Below the pieces are notes generated by a model. The model saw only the letters and a program-made list of their open reading frames with translations, did not search any database and was not told where the DNA came from. A DNA stretch of 64,000 bases, from assembly GCA_036172665.1 (NCBI GenBank), contig CM069874.1, positions 54,976,707 to 55,040,706 of the forward strand, in the 5' to 3' direction. Of the stretch, positions 1 through 8,850 are shown piece by piece. Both the position numbers and the translations under genes were made by a program. Numbering within the stretch: position 1 is the stretch's first letter; each line of letters opens with the position of its first letter. The DNA comes from Prosopocoilus inquinatus. Taxonomy: Eukaryota; Arthropoda; Insecta; Coleoptera; Lucanidae.

Positions 1-636
1 ACAAACACTTTAGTGTACACCAGTGCAGGATAACAAACAGATCTAGTAATAGCAGTTTTCGTTTCAACAAGCGGAGTAGCACCGAATAGAACAGATCTGA
101 TCCGCTTGACCAGTGAGCGTTCTTTTCGTTTACAGTGAACTGATCCTTAGCTGCGCTAGTCTACCTTTCCTTTACTGCTGAAATTATAGGGTCAGTTTCG
201 ATCAGTTAGGTGTTTGAGGTTAAGAGTTTAATAATATATTTGCGTGTTCTTTTCGTGTCGGCGCACTATCATTTGGAATCAGATCAGTTCAGATCAGTTA
301 TGAAACGAAAACACCTAAATGACTGCGTTAATGATTTGGAAGAATATTTATCGTGGTTGATAATGGAAACGTAAAAGGAAATTAATCATTCCTAACATTT
401 ACCAGCGGGAGTTCCAATCTTCAGAAACAATAATCATGAAATTCTAACCCAATTTTCTGAGTTTTCTGATTTTTTAGTGATACCGACAAAAATGACACCC
501 TAACACTACCTAAGATCGTGAACGAATATTACCTGGCATATTTATTGCAAGCTTATTCGATAACATCTTGCATAAAATAAATTAATAAAAGTATACCAAC
601 TTAATTTATTAATTTGTTTAATGCCACTGCAATACT
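1..636. other. No gene seen; AT-rich flank
   Basis: No open frame or splice-consistent exon is recognisable. Short GATCAG-type words recur around 90-300, but no terminal repeats or coding motif were found. It could be 5' untranslated or intronic sequence, or an old repeat. Confidence 0.4.
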
Positions 637-881
637 GAATTTGCCCAGGTTACCTGGAGTACTGTTCGGTCCTTGTTTATATGCCGATCGATTGATTGAT
701 AGTTTTTAAGCCATTTTAAGCACTCTTATAGCTGTCTACTTTTAACTTTTAAGAAACAGATTTGATCTGATCGGTGTGTAAGGAAAGACTGAATTATACT
801 TATCTATGCTTCTTCGAACATTAATCCATTTGCAGAATTATAAATGAATTTACCTTCAGTCAAATTTGACAGTTACTTATA

Positions 882-913
882 CACGGTGGCCAGAAAAATG
901 CGGACAAACGCCA
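882..913 (+). repeat. Left TIR of mariner-like element
   Basis: 32 bp, identical to the reverse complement of 2606-2637; preceded by TA at 880-881. Confidence 0.93.
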
Positions 914-1306
914 GGTAGAACGATTCTTTGTTCAATTCTGAGGCGATAATCTTAATCCAAAAAAGTTATGCGGTCCTTCCTTAAGGCGCACGAGACCATC
1001 AAACCTTAAGATGTACGGCTAAAATTTAGCAAAATTCGTCAAATTTATCTATGTAAAATCATTGTGGTGAAGTTTAGAAATGGAATTATCTCAAATGCAT
1101 TGATGTAACTAATCGATTAATACCAATGGTTTACATTTTTAACATTTCTTCATTGGCTTTTTTGAAATTAAAGTACATATGGCAACGTGGTACTGTAAGG
1201 CTGCTTGTTTAAAAGTAGTAAGTAGTTGTCAATTTTTGACGTTTCTCATGTGACATTTGGCTCTTGAAATAAGATAAACATTTTGTGCTGTTCTTAGTAC
1301 CGAACA

Positions 1307-2362
1307 ATGTTTACCTTTGGAGAATACGCCGACATGTATATGGTATTCGGATTTTGCAATGGAAATGTAAACTTGGCAAAAGAAGAATATCAAATACGGT
1401 ATCCTCAACGGCGACATCCATCCACCAACACGTTCCGTAGAATGGATCAGCGACTTAGAGAAACTGGCTCCTTTATACCGAATTATCGTAACAGCGGTAG
1501 ACCTAGAGGGCGTCGAACAGTTCAATTAGAAGAGCAAATATTGGATGCTGTTTACGAAGATCCGACGTCCAGCACAAGACAAATAGCTCGGGAACTAAAT
1601 ATTCCTAGCAAAACAACAGTGCACTCAGTACTATCTCAAAATTTGTTGCATGCGTTTCATGCAAGGAAAGTGCAGCCTTTGTATGTGAACGATAATGTGC
1701 ACAGAAGAATGTTTTGTAACAATATTTTACAAAGGATTCAAGAAGAGCCGAACTTTTTATTGCATATTCTCTGGAGCGACGAATGCTTGTTTACGAGAGA
1801 TGGCGTCTTTAATAGCCATAATTTTCATTTTTGGGCGGACGAAAATCCCAAGGCAGTAAGGGAAATTGGACATCAGAGAAGATTTTCGGTAAATGTTTGG
1901 CTGGGGATTTTAAATCTCCGAGTTGTTGGACCAATATTTCTTCCAAATCGTCTGAATGGAATTGAGTACGTTAACGTTTTAGAAGAAGTACTGGATAATA
2001 TTCCACTGAATTTGAGACCCAACATGTTGTACATGCATGACGGAGCCCCTGCTCACAATGCCAGAATTTCTAGGGATTGGTTAAACGAACACTTTCCGAA
2101 TCGGTGGATAGGGCGTAACGGTCCAATAGCATGGCCGGCAAGATCTCCCGATATTAATCCTCTGGACTTTTTCGTTTGGGGGTTTTTAAAGGAAAAGGTC
2201 TATGCAACGCCTCCAGTGAACGAAGAGGATGTAATTAATAAAATTACGGCGGCAGTTCGATTAATCACCCCGGATATGTTGGAGCACGTTTTGAATTCGC
2301 TTCCTCGAAGATTGGAATTATGTCTGGAAACTGATGGCCACCAATTTGAACAGTTCTTATAA
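1307..2362 (+). CDS. Tc3/mariner-like DDE transposase, 351 aa
   Basis: Cut-and-paste transposase that would bind the flanking TIRs and move the element. The N-terminus (residues 1-55) has the helix-turn-helix block with RYPQRRHPS and FRRMDQRLRETGSF typical of DUF4817-type insect Tc3/mariner transposases. A GRPRGRR hook (64-70) and a second helix-turn-helix (about 88-110) follow. The catalytic core shows WSDECLF (D158), MHDGAPAHN (D245) and SPDINPLDFFVWG (D282), so the triad is D, D, D with 36 residues between the last two. The C-terminal LCLETDGHQFEQFL tail is the usual family ending. No stop or frameshift; the ATG at 1307 is the first in frame. Function is inferred from motifs; activity is untested. 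Confidence 0.92.
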   Translation: MFTFGEYADMYMVFGFCNGNVNLAKEEYQIRYPQRRHPSTNTFRRMDQRLRETGSFIPNYRNSGRPRGRRTVQLEEQILDAVYEDPTSSTRQIARELNIPSKTTVHSVLSQNLLHAFHARKVQPLYVNDNVHRRMFCNNILQRIQEEPNFLLHILWSDECLFTRDGVFNSHNFHFWADENPKAVREIGHQRRFSVNVWLGILNLRVVGPIFLPNRLNGIEYVNVLEEVLDNIPLNLRPNMLYMHDGAPAHNARISRDWLNEHFPNRWIGRNGPIAWPARSPDINPLDFFVWGFLKEKVYATPPVNEEDVINKITAAVRLITPDMLEHVLNSLPRRLELCLETDGHQFEQFL

Positions 2363-2605
2363 TTTTTTCATATTATCTTTAAATTTGAATACAATTGGTA
2401 TCCATGTTAACATAAAATTCTTGCTAATTTGCGTATTTACCTGATTTATAGTAAATAATAAAATGATTACTACCACAGTACTTGTCTGATTAGGTGTTGC
2501 CAAATTTACAATTCTTTTAAGCTGCTCGTGTGACTTAAGAAAGCACTGTACTACTTTTTTCAATTAAGATTGTCAACTCAGAATTAAACAAAGATTTGGC
2601 CTGCG

Positions 2606-2637
2606 TGGCGTTTGTCCGCATTTTTCTGGCCACCGTG
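2606..2637 (-). repeat. Right TIR of mariner-like element
   Basis: 32 bp, perfect inverse of 882-913; followed by TA at 2638-2639. Confidence 0.93.
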
Positions 2638-3722
2638 TATTACGTCAGCACATCATCGAATGTAATGTTGTGTAATACTCGTTCTCGAACACCTTTCACC
2701 TAACATAAAAAGCTTCCTAAAAACTTTTATATTTAACAATTTTTTAATATGTCTGACAATACAGCGTGTCTCTAAACCTATGTCTTTAATTGAAACCACA
2801 AATAGTGGTCAAGAAAAGATGCAAAAGTTGCTATACTACTATTGGTTAGATAGCAATAATAACGTAGATAAAAATTATTTTACTTTTTCATAGAAATTGT
2901 TTGAGGGTGGCTGAATACAGCTTAAATGTTCCGGCGGAGCTTGGTTTTCAACTATTCTCCGACGTTCGATGCCATAAAAATCATAAAAACGCAGACCATG
3001 ACCTAATGCACAGATATTGTGCTTAAGGCAGGTCAAGTATCGTGTTTTTTTGTTAATTTTAAAAGCAGATAAATTTTGTAACAAGGTAAGTTCTTAATAG
3101 TTTAAAATATTCTGTGCGTGTTGCATTAATTGACGATTAGTTTTGTGCTAATCCGTGATTTAACAGTTAAATTTAAAAAATTCAATCTAAAGGCGATCGA
3201 AAAAATGGAAGAAATTCTTACAACATATTAAGTTGTCAATTGCCAATAATCAACTTGCAGTGTTGATTACTAAAGTTTATTGTATTTGTACACCAAAAAT
3301 AAATTTGTTTCTTTATTAAAACTTCGAATAAACGACGAAATAAAAGTCTGCACTAGGCGAGAGCTTTTATGTCTTTATGGTTTACGCCGATACAGAAATT
3401 CAGGTTCAATATTATCCTTATAAAATATGTGTTTTGTATTGGAATGTAAACAATTAATAAAATAGTTCGATTGAGAGCTAGCGAAGTTATTCAATCACTT
3501 ATTTTGAACCCATAGATTATTGTGTGTACAGGCAATCTAATTTATTTAAATTTTTCATCGTATCATACTCCAATTCTTGCTTTCCTTTTTTACATTAGGA
3601 ATAGTTTCTGCTCTTGTAATACTTATCCTGCAGCCACTAGTGCGATAATTAAAATATAATTTGACGTTTTCAACGCACTTACAAAACTAGCATACGAAGA
3701 TATTTAATTACTTCAGCAAAAA

Positions 3723-4016
3723 TTGGCGTTAACTGACGCACAGATTGATCGCTTAAAATTGCTTGACTTGAAAAACTTATTGCGTAAACTGAACATCGAT
3801 GCCAGAGGAAATAAACACGAGCTGAAACTTAGATTGAAAAATGCGCTGAACGTGGAACAATGTTCAAGTGATTCGCACAACGATTATGAAGACCTGGATG
3901 GCTCATTTACTTCAGCAAGTAGTGACATAACAGTGATCCTCAAAAAAAAAACAAGAAACAATAAACTATCTTCAAATAAATTAATATTTAACTTGCTAAA
4001 TAAAATTAATAACTGA
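3723..4016 (+). pseudogene. Retrotransposon ORF1 start: SAP domain
   Basis: The frame is open from the truncated 5' edge; the residues up to about 45 form a SAP-type nucleic-acid-binding fold (LKLLDLKNLLRKLNID then KHELKLRL). An acidic and serine-rich stretch follows. The frame is broken by the insertion that begins at 4014. No ATG is seen at the edge (the first codon is TTG), consistent with 5' truncation. In related elements this ORF product coats the RNA; here it is only a remnant. Confidence 0.7.
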
Positions 4017-4212
4017 AGTTTGTTCTTGTCCGATGAAAATAGTAAGTAGAAAGTTTTTTTAATCTCAAACCGGACAGAAAAATGAAGGGAAACACACTCA
4101 ACGTTTCGCTATAGATTTATAGCTTCGTCAGGAGCTATAAATCTATAGCGAAACGTTGAGTGTGTTTCCCTTCATTTTTCTGTCCGGTTTGAGATTAAAA
4201 AAACTTTCTACT
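4014..4212 (-). repeat. Insertion with 80-bp perfect palindrome and hammerhead motif
   Basis: 199 bp flanked by a 13-bp direct repeat (TAAAATTAATAAC at 4001-4013 and 4213-4225). Within it 4045-4124 and 4133-4212 are perfect inverse copies around an 8-base spacer. A minimal hammerhead ribozyme motif reads on the minus strand. The long direct repeat and lack of coding suggest insertion of a reverse-transcribed RNA with a fold-back, as in Penelope-like elements, not a DNA transposon. A related single-arm copy lies near 62271-62360. Confidence 0.8.
4097..4134 (-). ncRNA. Hammerhead ribozyme motif (minimal, short stem III)
   Basis: Minus strand, 5' to 3': stem I CUC (4134-4132), core CUGACGA, one extra A, stem II GCUAUA/UAUAGC with loop AAUC, GAAA, stem III ACGU, cleavable GUU, then stem I partner GAG (4099-4097). 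All conserved core positions (CUGANGA and GAAA) are present. Stem III is self-complementary with no loop, so a monomer would be weak and a dimer more likely active, as reported for Penelope-like elements. The unpaired A before stem II is non-standard. Confidence 0.6.
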
Positions 4213-4225
4213 TAAAATTAATAAC

Positions 4226-5114
4226 CTAGAGAAAACTATACATCTTCTCTCGGTTCGATTGACGAAATCTGTGAAACAGATAAAATTGCAACATAAATTT
4301 TCGAAAAAACACAAAGCCAACAGTAACTCTTCGTTACTGAACAGTGCTGACCAATCACCTTCGATGGAAGCAACAAAAGTTATCAACGCAAGCGACACGT
4401 CATGCAGCAGGACAACTACCAGAGCTGCATTTTCAGTCAAGGAAACCAAGAATGAACTACCGCTTCAAGAAGATTCGTTACGTCCTGGGAATACCACCGT
4501 TTCCAACGTTAAATCCAGGGTCTTGATTCTTGGTGACAGCCATGTACGGCATTCTAGTTCATTTCTAAATGCTTATTTGAATGAAAATTTTGCAACGACA
4601 ACAATTTGTAAACCTAATGCTCAGTTTGATAATGTGTTAGACGACGTAGATACTATGTAAGGATTTCACAAAAAATGATCTTGTAATTCTGATGGGGGGT
4701 TGTAATAACCTTCTAAAAGGTACTGCGGTTCCGACAAGTGTCTTCAATAAAATTGAGCAGCTTTCTTATAAATGTAAAATTGTTTAAATTTCGGTTCCCT
4801 CTTGGGAAGGTCGCCATATACTTAATAATTTAATTTACAAGTTCAATTGTAAAATGCATGCGTTTCTTAACAAATTAGATAACAGTGGCAACAGTTATAT
4901 CGAAATAAACACTCTTCTGACAAATGTTGACAAAACAAATCACGGCCTCCATTTAAAATTTTGTGGTAAAGACAAAGTGTTTTCGTACGTAGGCCAACTC
5001 TTACTAAATTTATTCACTGTGAATCAAATTGTTACACGCAGAAACTTAAAATATGTTGATTGTAGCAATAAATATTTAAATTTCATCGAAACAAATATAA
5101 CAGTAAGCGCGTAG
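4226..5114 (+). pseudogene. Retrotransposon SGNH-like domain, broken
   Basis: After a basic, Ser/Thr-rich stretch, the frame shows RVLILGDSHVRHSSSF (about 4520-4562), the block I GDSH of SGNH hydrolase-like domains found in CR1/L2-type ORFs. Further on comes LVILMGGCNN and the late block NHGLHLKFCGKDK (about 4940-4980). The reading is interrupted by frame changes near 4650 and a stop near 4783. Known relatives use this domain as part of ORF1; here it cannot be translated whole. Confidence 0.65.
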
Positions 5115-5179
5115 CTGTCGTCGACCCCATTATCGCATGTAGTCCTGTCGGGGAAACTGGTGGCACGTCTGCTGGCGGG

Positions 5180-6238
5180 GTGAGTGATACATTTACAAAA
5201 TGTTTTACTAATAATAATTTAATGTTACTTCGTTACAATATACAGGGTCTACGAAACAAAATTCATGAACTTGAAAGTTTTCTTCAAGACAAAAATTTTG
5301 ATATTATTAGCTTTAATGAACATTGGTTAAATAGGGATGAATTATTACCTATTAACATTTGTAATTACTTTAATGTTTCTGACTTCTGTAGATCCTTCCA
5401 TATTCGCGGCGGTACTGCAATTTTTATAAAAAATAGTGTTACCTGTTTTCGACCTCTGCCGTTCGATTTGTATGAGCTATCATCTGAGGTTGATATTGAA
5501 GTTACAGGTATAATTTACAGCAACATACAAATTTTAACAATTTATAGATCACCAAATGGTAACTTTGATCTTTTCTTGAACAAACTTGAGTTGGTTCTTA
5601 GCAAATTGGATTTACGAAGGGGTATTGTTTTGTCGGGGGACTTTAACGTCCATTTTCAGTTGAACTCCAGGCAAGCTATTTCTTTATGTCACCTGTGTGA
5701 ATCTTTTGGTCTAGTTAAATGTAATATGCAAAGTACCAGAGGCGAAGCATGTTTAGATAACATTTTTACGAACCTAGACCTTAGGTCTTGTATTACTAAC
5801 GTCACTGATCCGTGTCTGTCGGATCACCTAGCTATTTCCTTTACATGTAATTTAAAAACAGAAATTTCTTACATCAAAAAGAGAATAACTTATCGGCCCA
5901 TTACCGACGCTGGTATGTTTGCTTTTTATAATGCTGTATGTGTTATTGATTTTAGTTTCATTGACGATGCTATCGTAGACGTTAATGTCAAATTTTTCTA
6001 TTTCATTCAACAAATAACCAATGCTTTTGATAACTATTTTCCGTTAAAATCTAAACTAGTTAACGGCAATAGAGACCCACTAGTAAAAATTACATGGTTT
6101 AATAATGAAGTAAGACGAGCTAGAAATCTTCTGCAACTAACTGCGCATATCCACAAATGTTATCCCCATACAATTAGCAAAGAAACATTAAGTTCACAAC
6201 GCAAACATTACAGAAAGATTATCGAACAGATAAAATAG
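5180..6238 (+). pseudogene. APE-type endonuclease domain of the retrotransposon
   Basis: An open stretch of about 350 codons with the apurinic-endonuclease-like blocks: RYNIQGLRNK, IISFNEHWLN (catalytic Glu), GGTAIFIKN, IVLSGDFNVH (Asp/Asn) and LSDHLAISF (Asp-His). This enzyme nicks target DNA for target-primed reverse transcription. The frame should continue into the reverse transcriptase but ends at 6238 inside the 6224-6325 insertion. No ATG at the left edge; it is the middle of a polyprotein, not a separate gene. Confidence 0.82.
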
Positions 6239-6325
6239 CGACATCTTACTATCGCTTTTTGACCTGACATTGCAGTAGGATAGGTTTTCACTGCAATCAA
6301 AAACGATTTGCACAAAATTTTTCTA
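6224..6325 (-). repeat. 102-bp insertion of the hammerhead-associated family
   Basis: Flanked by a perfect 12-bp direct repeat AGAAAGATTATC (6212-6223 and 6326-6337). On the minus strand it has an inverted piece of the body (starting AGAAAAATTTTGTGCAAATC) fused to the common 3' tail ending near TCGCTATTTTATCTGTTC. Same inverted-head plus tail design as 23679-23832 and part of 19945-20557. No ribozyme core remains. It splits the retrotransposon frame. Confidence 0.8.
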
Positions 6326-6337
6326 AGAAAGATTATC

Positions 6338-8046
6338 CTTAATAATAAAATGACTGCCAACGCACAATTTATAAGTAAATCAAAAAACAAACAGCTGGCC
6401 TCTTGGAAAGTAATAAGAAATAATAACCCCCATAAAAGATCTTCTCAGTCAAACTCCTTAAATGCTGACGACTTTAATGAATTTTTTACCAAAGTTGCAA
6501 GTAATATTATTTCCACCATACCATCGCCTACTTCAGAAATCTTAAGTAAAACTCATCCTTTGAAAGATAATGCATCACCACCGTTTAATTTCAAAAAGAT
6601 AAGCTTTAACTAGATGCGAGATATTATTACCAATATGAAGAATAGCACGAGTTTAGACGCGTTTTCATTAAATTCTAAGACAGTCAAAATAATAAAAAAA
6701 TTAATAATTATACCACTCTGCAAGATAATAAATGAGTGCATTTCTAAGAACACTTTTCCTGATTGTCTCAAAATTGGGAGGGTCGTCCCGGTATTTAAAA
6801 AAGGTAGTAGTGAAGACATTACAAACTATAGACCAATTTCAATTATTCCAGTCTTTGGTAAGATATTTCAAATAGTGCTTAAGATTCAAATATCGGCTTA
6901 CCTTGAGCAAGAAAATTTAATTGATCAATCCCAGTTTGGGTTCAGAAAAAACATATCTACCTCAGCTGCTGTCTGCAGTTTAGTCGACTACATTCAAGAA
7001 TCCTTCCAAGAAAAATGTTACGCGCAAGCTTCATTCTATGATCTCACCAAGGCGTTTGACTGTGTGTCCCACGATCTACTCTTGCGCAAACTGCAATTTT
7101 TAAATTTTGGCAAGGAGAGCCTAAATCAAATCAATTCTTATCTTGTAGGACTCTCACAGTATGTTACGTATAACAGCAAGTCATTAACTAGACTGCCTAT
7201 TAAACACGGAGTACCACAAGGATCTGTTCTTGGCCCAATTTTATTTTTAACTTTTATAAATGACTTATCGTCGAAAATAACAGACAACGCCAAGATAATT
7301 TTGTTTGCAGATGATACCTGTACTCTCTGTAAGAGCAATTCCCTTGAAAATTTAGATAACCAAGTAAGGGACACACATGTCAACGTTCTGGATTGGTTTT
7401 GTTCTAATTTGCTAAGCACTAACACAGCTAAAACTCAAAAATTGATCTTCACTCTTCGCCCACTCGACTCCCAGCCTGCACCCGTAAAATATTTAGGTAT
7501 TCATTTGGACTCGAAATTAACGTGGGTGGAACATATCTTACAACTGTCAAAAAAAACTTAATATTGGTATCTTTATGCTACGTAATCTAAAAAATGCTGT
7601 ACCTTTTGAAACGCTAGTAAAAGCATATTACGCAAATTTCTACTCTCACATGTCATATGCAGTTTTCTGTTGGGGTGGCTCCACTCACGCTTCTCTAGTG
7701 ATCGCAGGACTGGGACCTGTACACTGTAGCAAAAGAAAATTTATTGAATTTAAACTGTTAACGTTTCCTTCGTTATATTATATTTACCTGTCTACTACAT
7801 ATAAAAACAAATTTCTCATTGTATAGAAGAAATGAAGATTTTCATAGTTACAATACGCGGAACAAGAATGATCTGTTAACTAATCACAGTCGAATACAGA
7901 GGTCAAGAGATGGTGTTAATTATTTTGGTATTAAATTTTTTAACGTTTTACCACGCAATATTCAAAATCTTACAACCCCGCAATTTAAAACCACCATAAA
8001 AAATATCTCTTGCAAAAAGCATTTTACAATATTCAAGAATTTTTGA
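6338..8046 (+). pseudogene. Reverse transcriptase of the CR1-like element, broken
   Basis: Continues the endonuclease polyprotein after the small insertion. The reverse transcriptase blocks are clear: GRVVPVFKKGS, NYRPISIIPVFGKIF, QFGFRKNIST, FYDLTKAFDCVSHDLL, HGVPQGSVLGPILFL and FADDT (7304-7318; both catalytic Asp kept). The C-terminal region has HSYNTRNKNDL and a YFGIKFFNVLPRNI ending near 8046. Breaks: an in-frame TAG at 6611-6613, a stop and frame change at 7559-7575, and another near 7820. In life it would copy the element RNA at the nick; this copy cannot. Confidence 0.85.
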
Positions 8047-8226
8047 ATAATGATTTCATTGATTTAATACCGTCAACTTGTACTTCCCAGCAGGCTGGTC
8101 ACTAGTTACCAACTACCCCTCAAATTTTCTTTATTGTGTATGTTGCGGCCGCTAATATGCATTAAGTTTGACTTTACTATGCCTTGTACGCCTTTGTAAT
8201 ATTGTCTTCCTTATTGTTTTGTATAC

Positions 8227-8227
<1 letters not shown>

Positions 8228-8257
<30 letters not shown>
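8228..8257 (+). repeat. TTA microsatellite, 3' tail of the retrotransposon
   Basis: About ten TTA/ATT units directly before the resumption of the host repeat; short microsatellite tails are usual for CR1-group elements. Confidence 0.85.
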
Positions 8258-8259
<2 letters not shown>

Positions 8260-8575
8260 TCTTACTTATCGCATGTTGAAAATACAAATAAACATGCCGA
8301 TGTCGACAAGTCGGATTCATATTCGTATACAATGGGACCTTGACCGAGTTCTTCTAAACGTAAATAAAAAGTTTTGTTGCGGTTTATTGCTTTTATCAGA
8401 ATAAATTGCTGAAACAAGTCGTAAACCAAACAGAGGTTTCAAAACAAAGGGACGCGCTCGCTTGTGATAGGTCAGTTTTAATTTTTGGGCAAGAGATTTC
8501 AGATTTGGAGAATTAATCTCTTATGTAACGAGGAACTTATAGTTTCATTTAAAGAAAGAGGTTTGAGACACCCTG

Positions 8576-8850
8576 TATAGTGTACCGCTCAAAATAACAA
8601 GTGTATAAAAATTTTCAAATCTAGTCTGTTGCTGTAATTTTTTGGCATGTTCACGTATGTTAACTCTTCTGCGACACCCAATAATAACATTTTGCAAGAT
8701 GTGGGGAGAACTGATTATGTTTAATTACTTGTCTGTTTGGGATTTAGATCAAGTAAGAAATACACATGAATACGCAAAAATATTACAGCAAGACACTAAA
8801 TAGGAAACCTTGTTAAAAACAAAAACTTGGTCCAAGTTGTATTCCAAGTA
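8576..8850. other. Short spacer, no gene seen
   Basis: AT-rich stretch between two transposable elements with no recognisable exon or repeat. Confidence 0.4.

Larger units (their letters stand above)
882..2637 (+). mobile_element. Mariner/Tc1-superfamily transposon, apparently intact
   Basis: The element has 32-bp perfect terminal inverted repeats (882-913 and 2606-2637, starting CACGGTGGCCAG) and TA target duplications at 880-881 and 2638-2639. One uninterrupted transposase frame lies between them. Length is 1,756 bp. The matching empty site near 21295 confirms the boundaries. Perfect TIRs and an open frame point to a recent insertion. Confidence 0.92.
637..2761. repeat. Duplicated segment, copy 1 (holds mariner)
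   Basis: Sequence 637-880 plus 2640-2761 is nearly the same as 21013-21433, ending in both places at the start of the same TA-flanked element. Copy 2 lacks the mariner, so it gives the empty site: where copy 1 has the element between TA dinucleotides, copy 2 runs straight through (around 21290-21300). Copy 2 also has about 40 extra bases near 21147-21187. This is a duplicated block or a larger composite repeat whose outer limits I cannot fix. Confidence 0.8.
3720..8258 (+). mobile_element. CR1/jockey-type non-LTR retrotransposon, 5'-truncated, dead
   Basis: Ordered remnants of a non-LTR element: SAP domain, SGNH-like domain, APE-type endonuclease, reverse transcriptase, and a TTA-repeat tail (8228-8257). 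It starts abruptly inside the first frame. It sits in a TA-flanked repeat, and comparison with the intact copy at 22309-22381 shows about 71 bp of target were lost. Two small insertions (4014-4212 and 6224-6325) and several stops and frameshifts inactivate it. Clade is inferred: SAP/SGNH-type first ORFs and a microsatellite tail suit the CR1/L2/Daphne group. Confidence 0.85.
2762..8575 (+). mobile_element. TA-flanked non-autonomous element, copy 1 (split)
   Basis: Starts CAGCGTGTCTCTAAACC and ends with the imperfect inverse GAGACACCCTG, flanked by TA (2760-2761 and 8576-8577). The left part is 2762-3719 and the right part about 8259-8575; between them sits a CR1-like retrotransposon. Other copies lie at 21434-22700 (plus) and 25765-27000 (minus). 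No coding capacity was found. TIR sequence and TA duplication fit a Tc1/mariner-superfamily non-autonomous family of about 1.25 kb. Confidence 0.8.
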
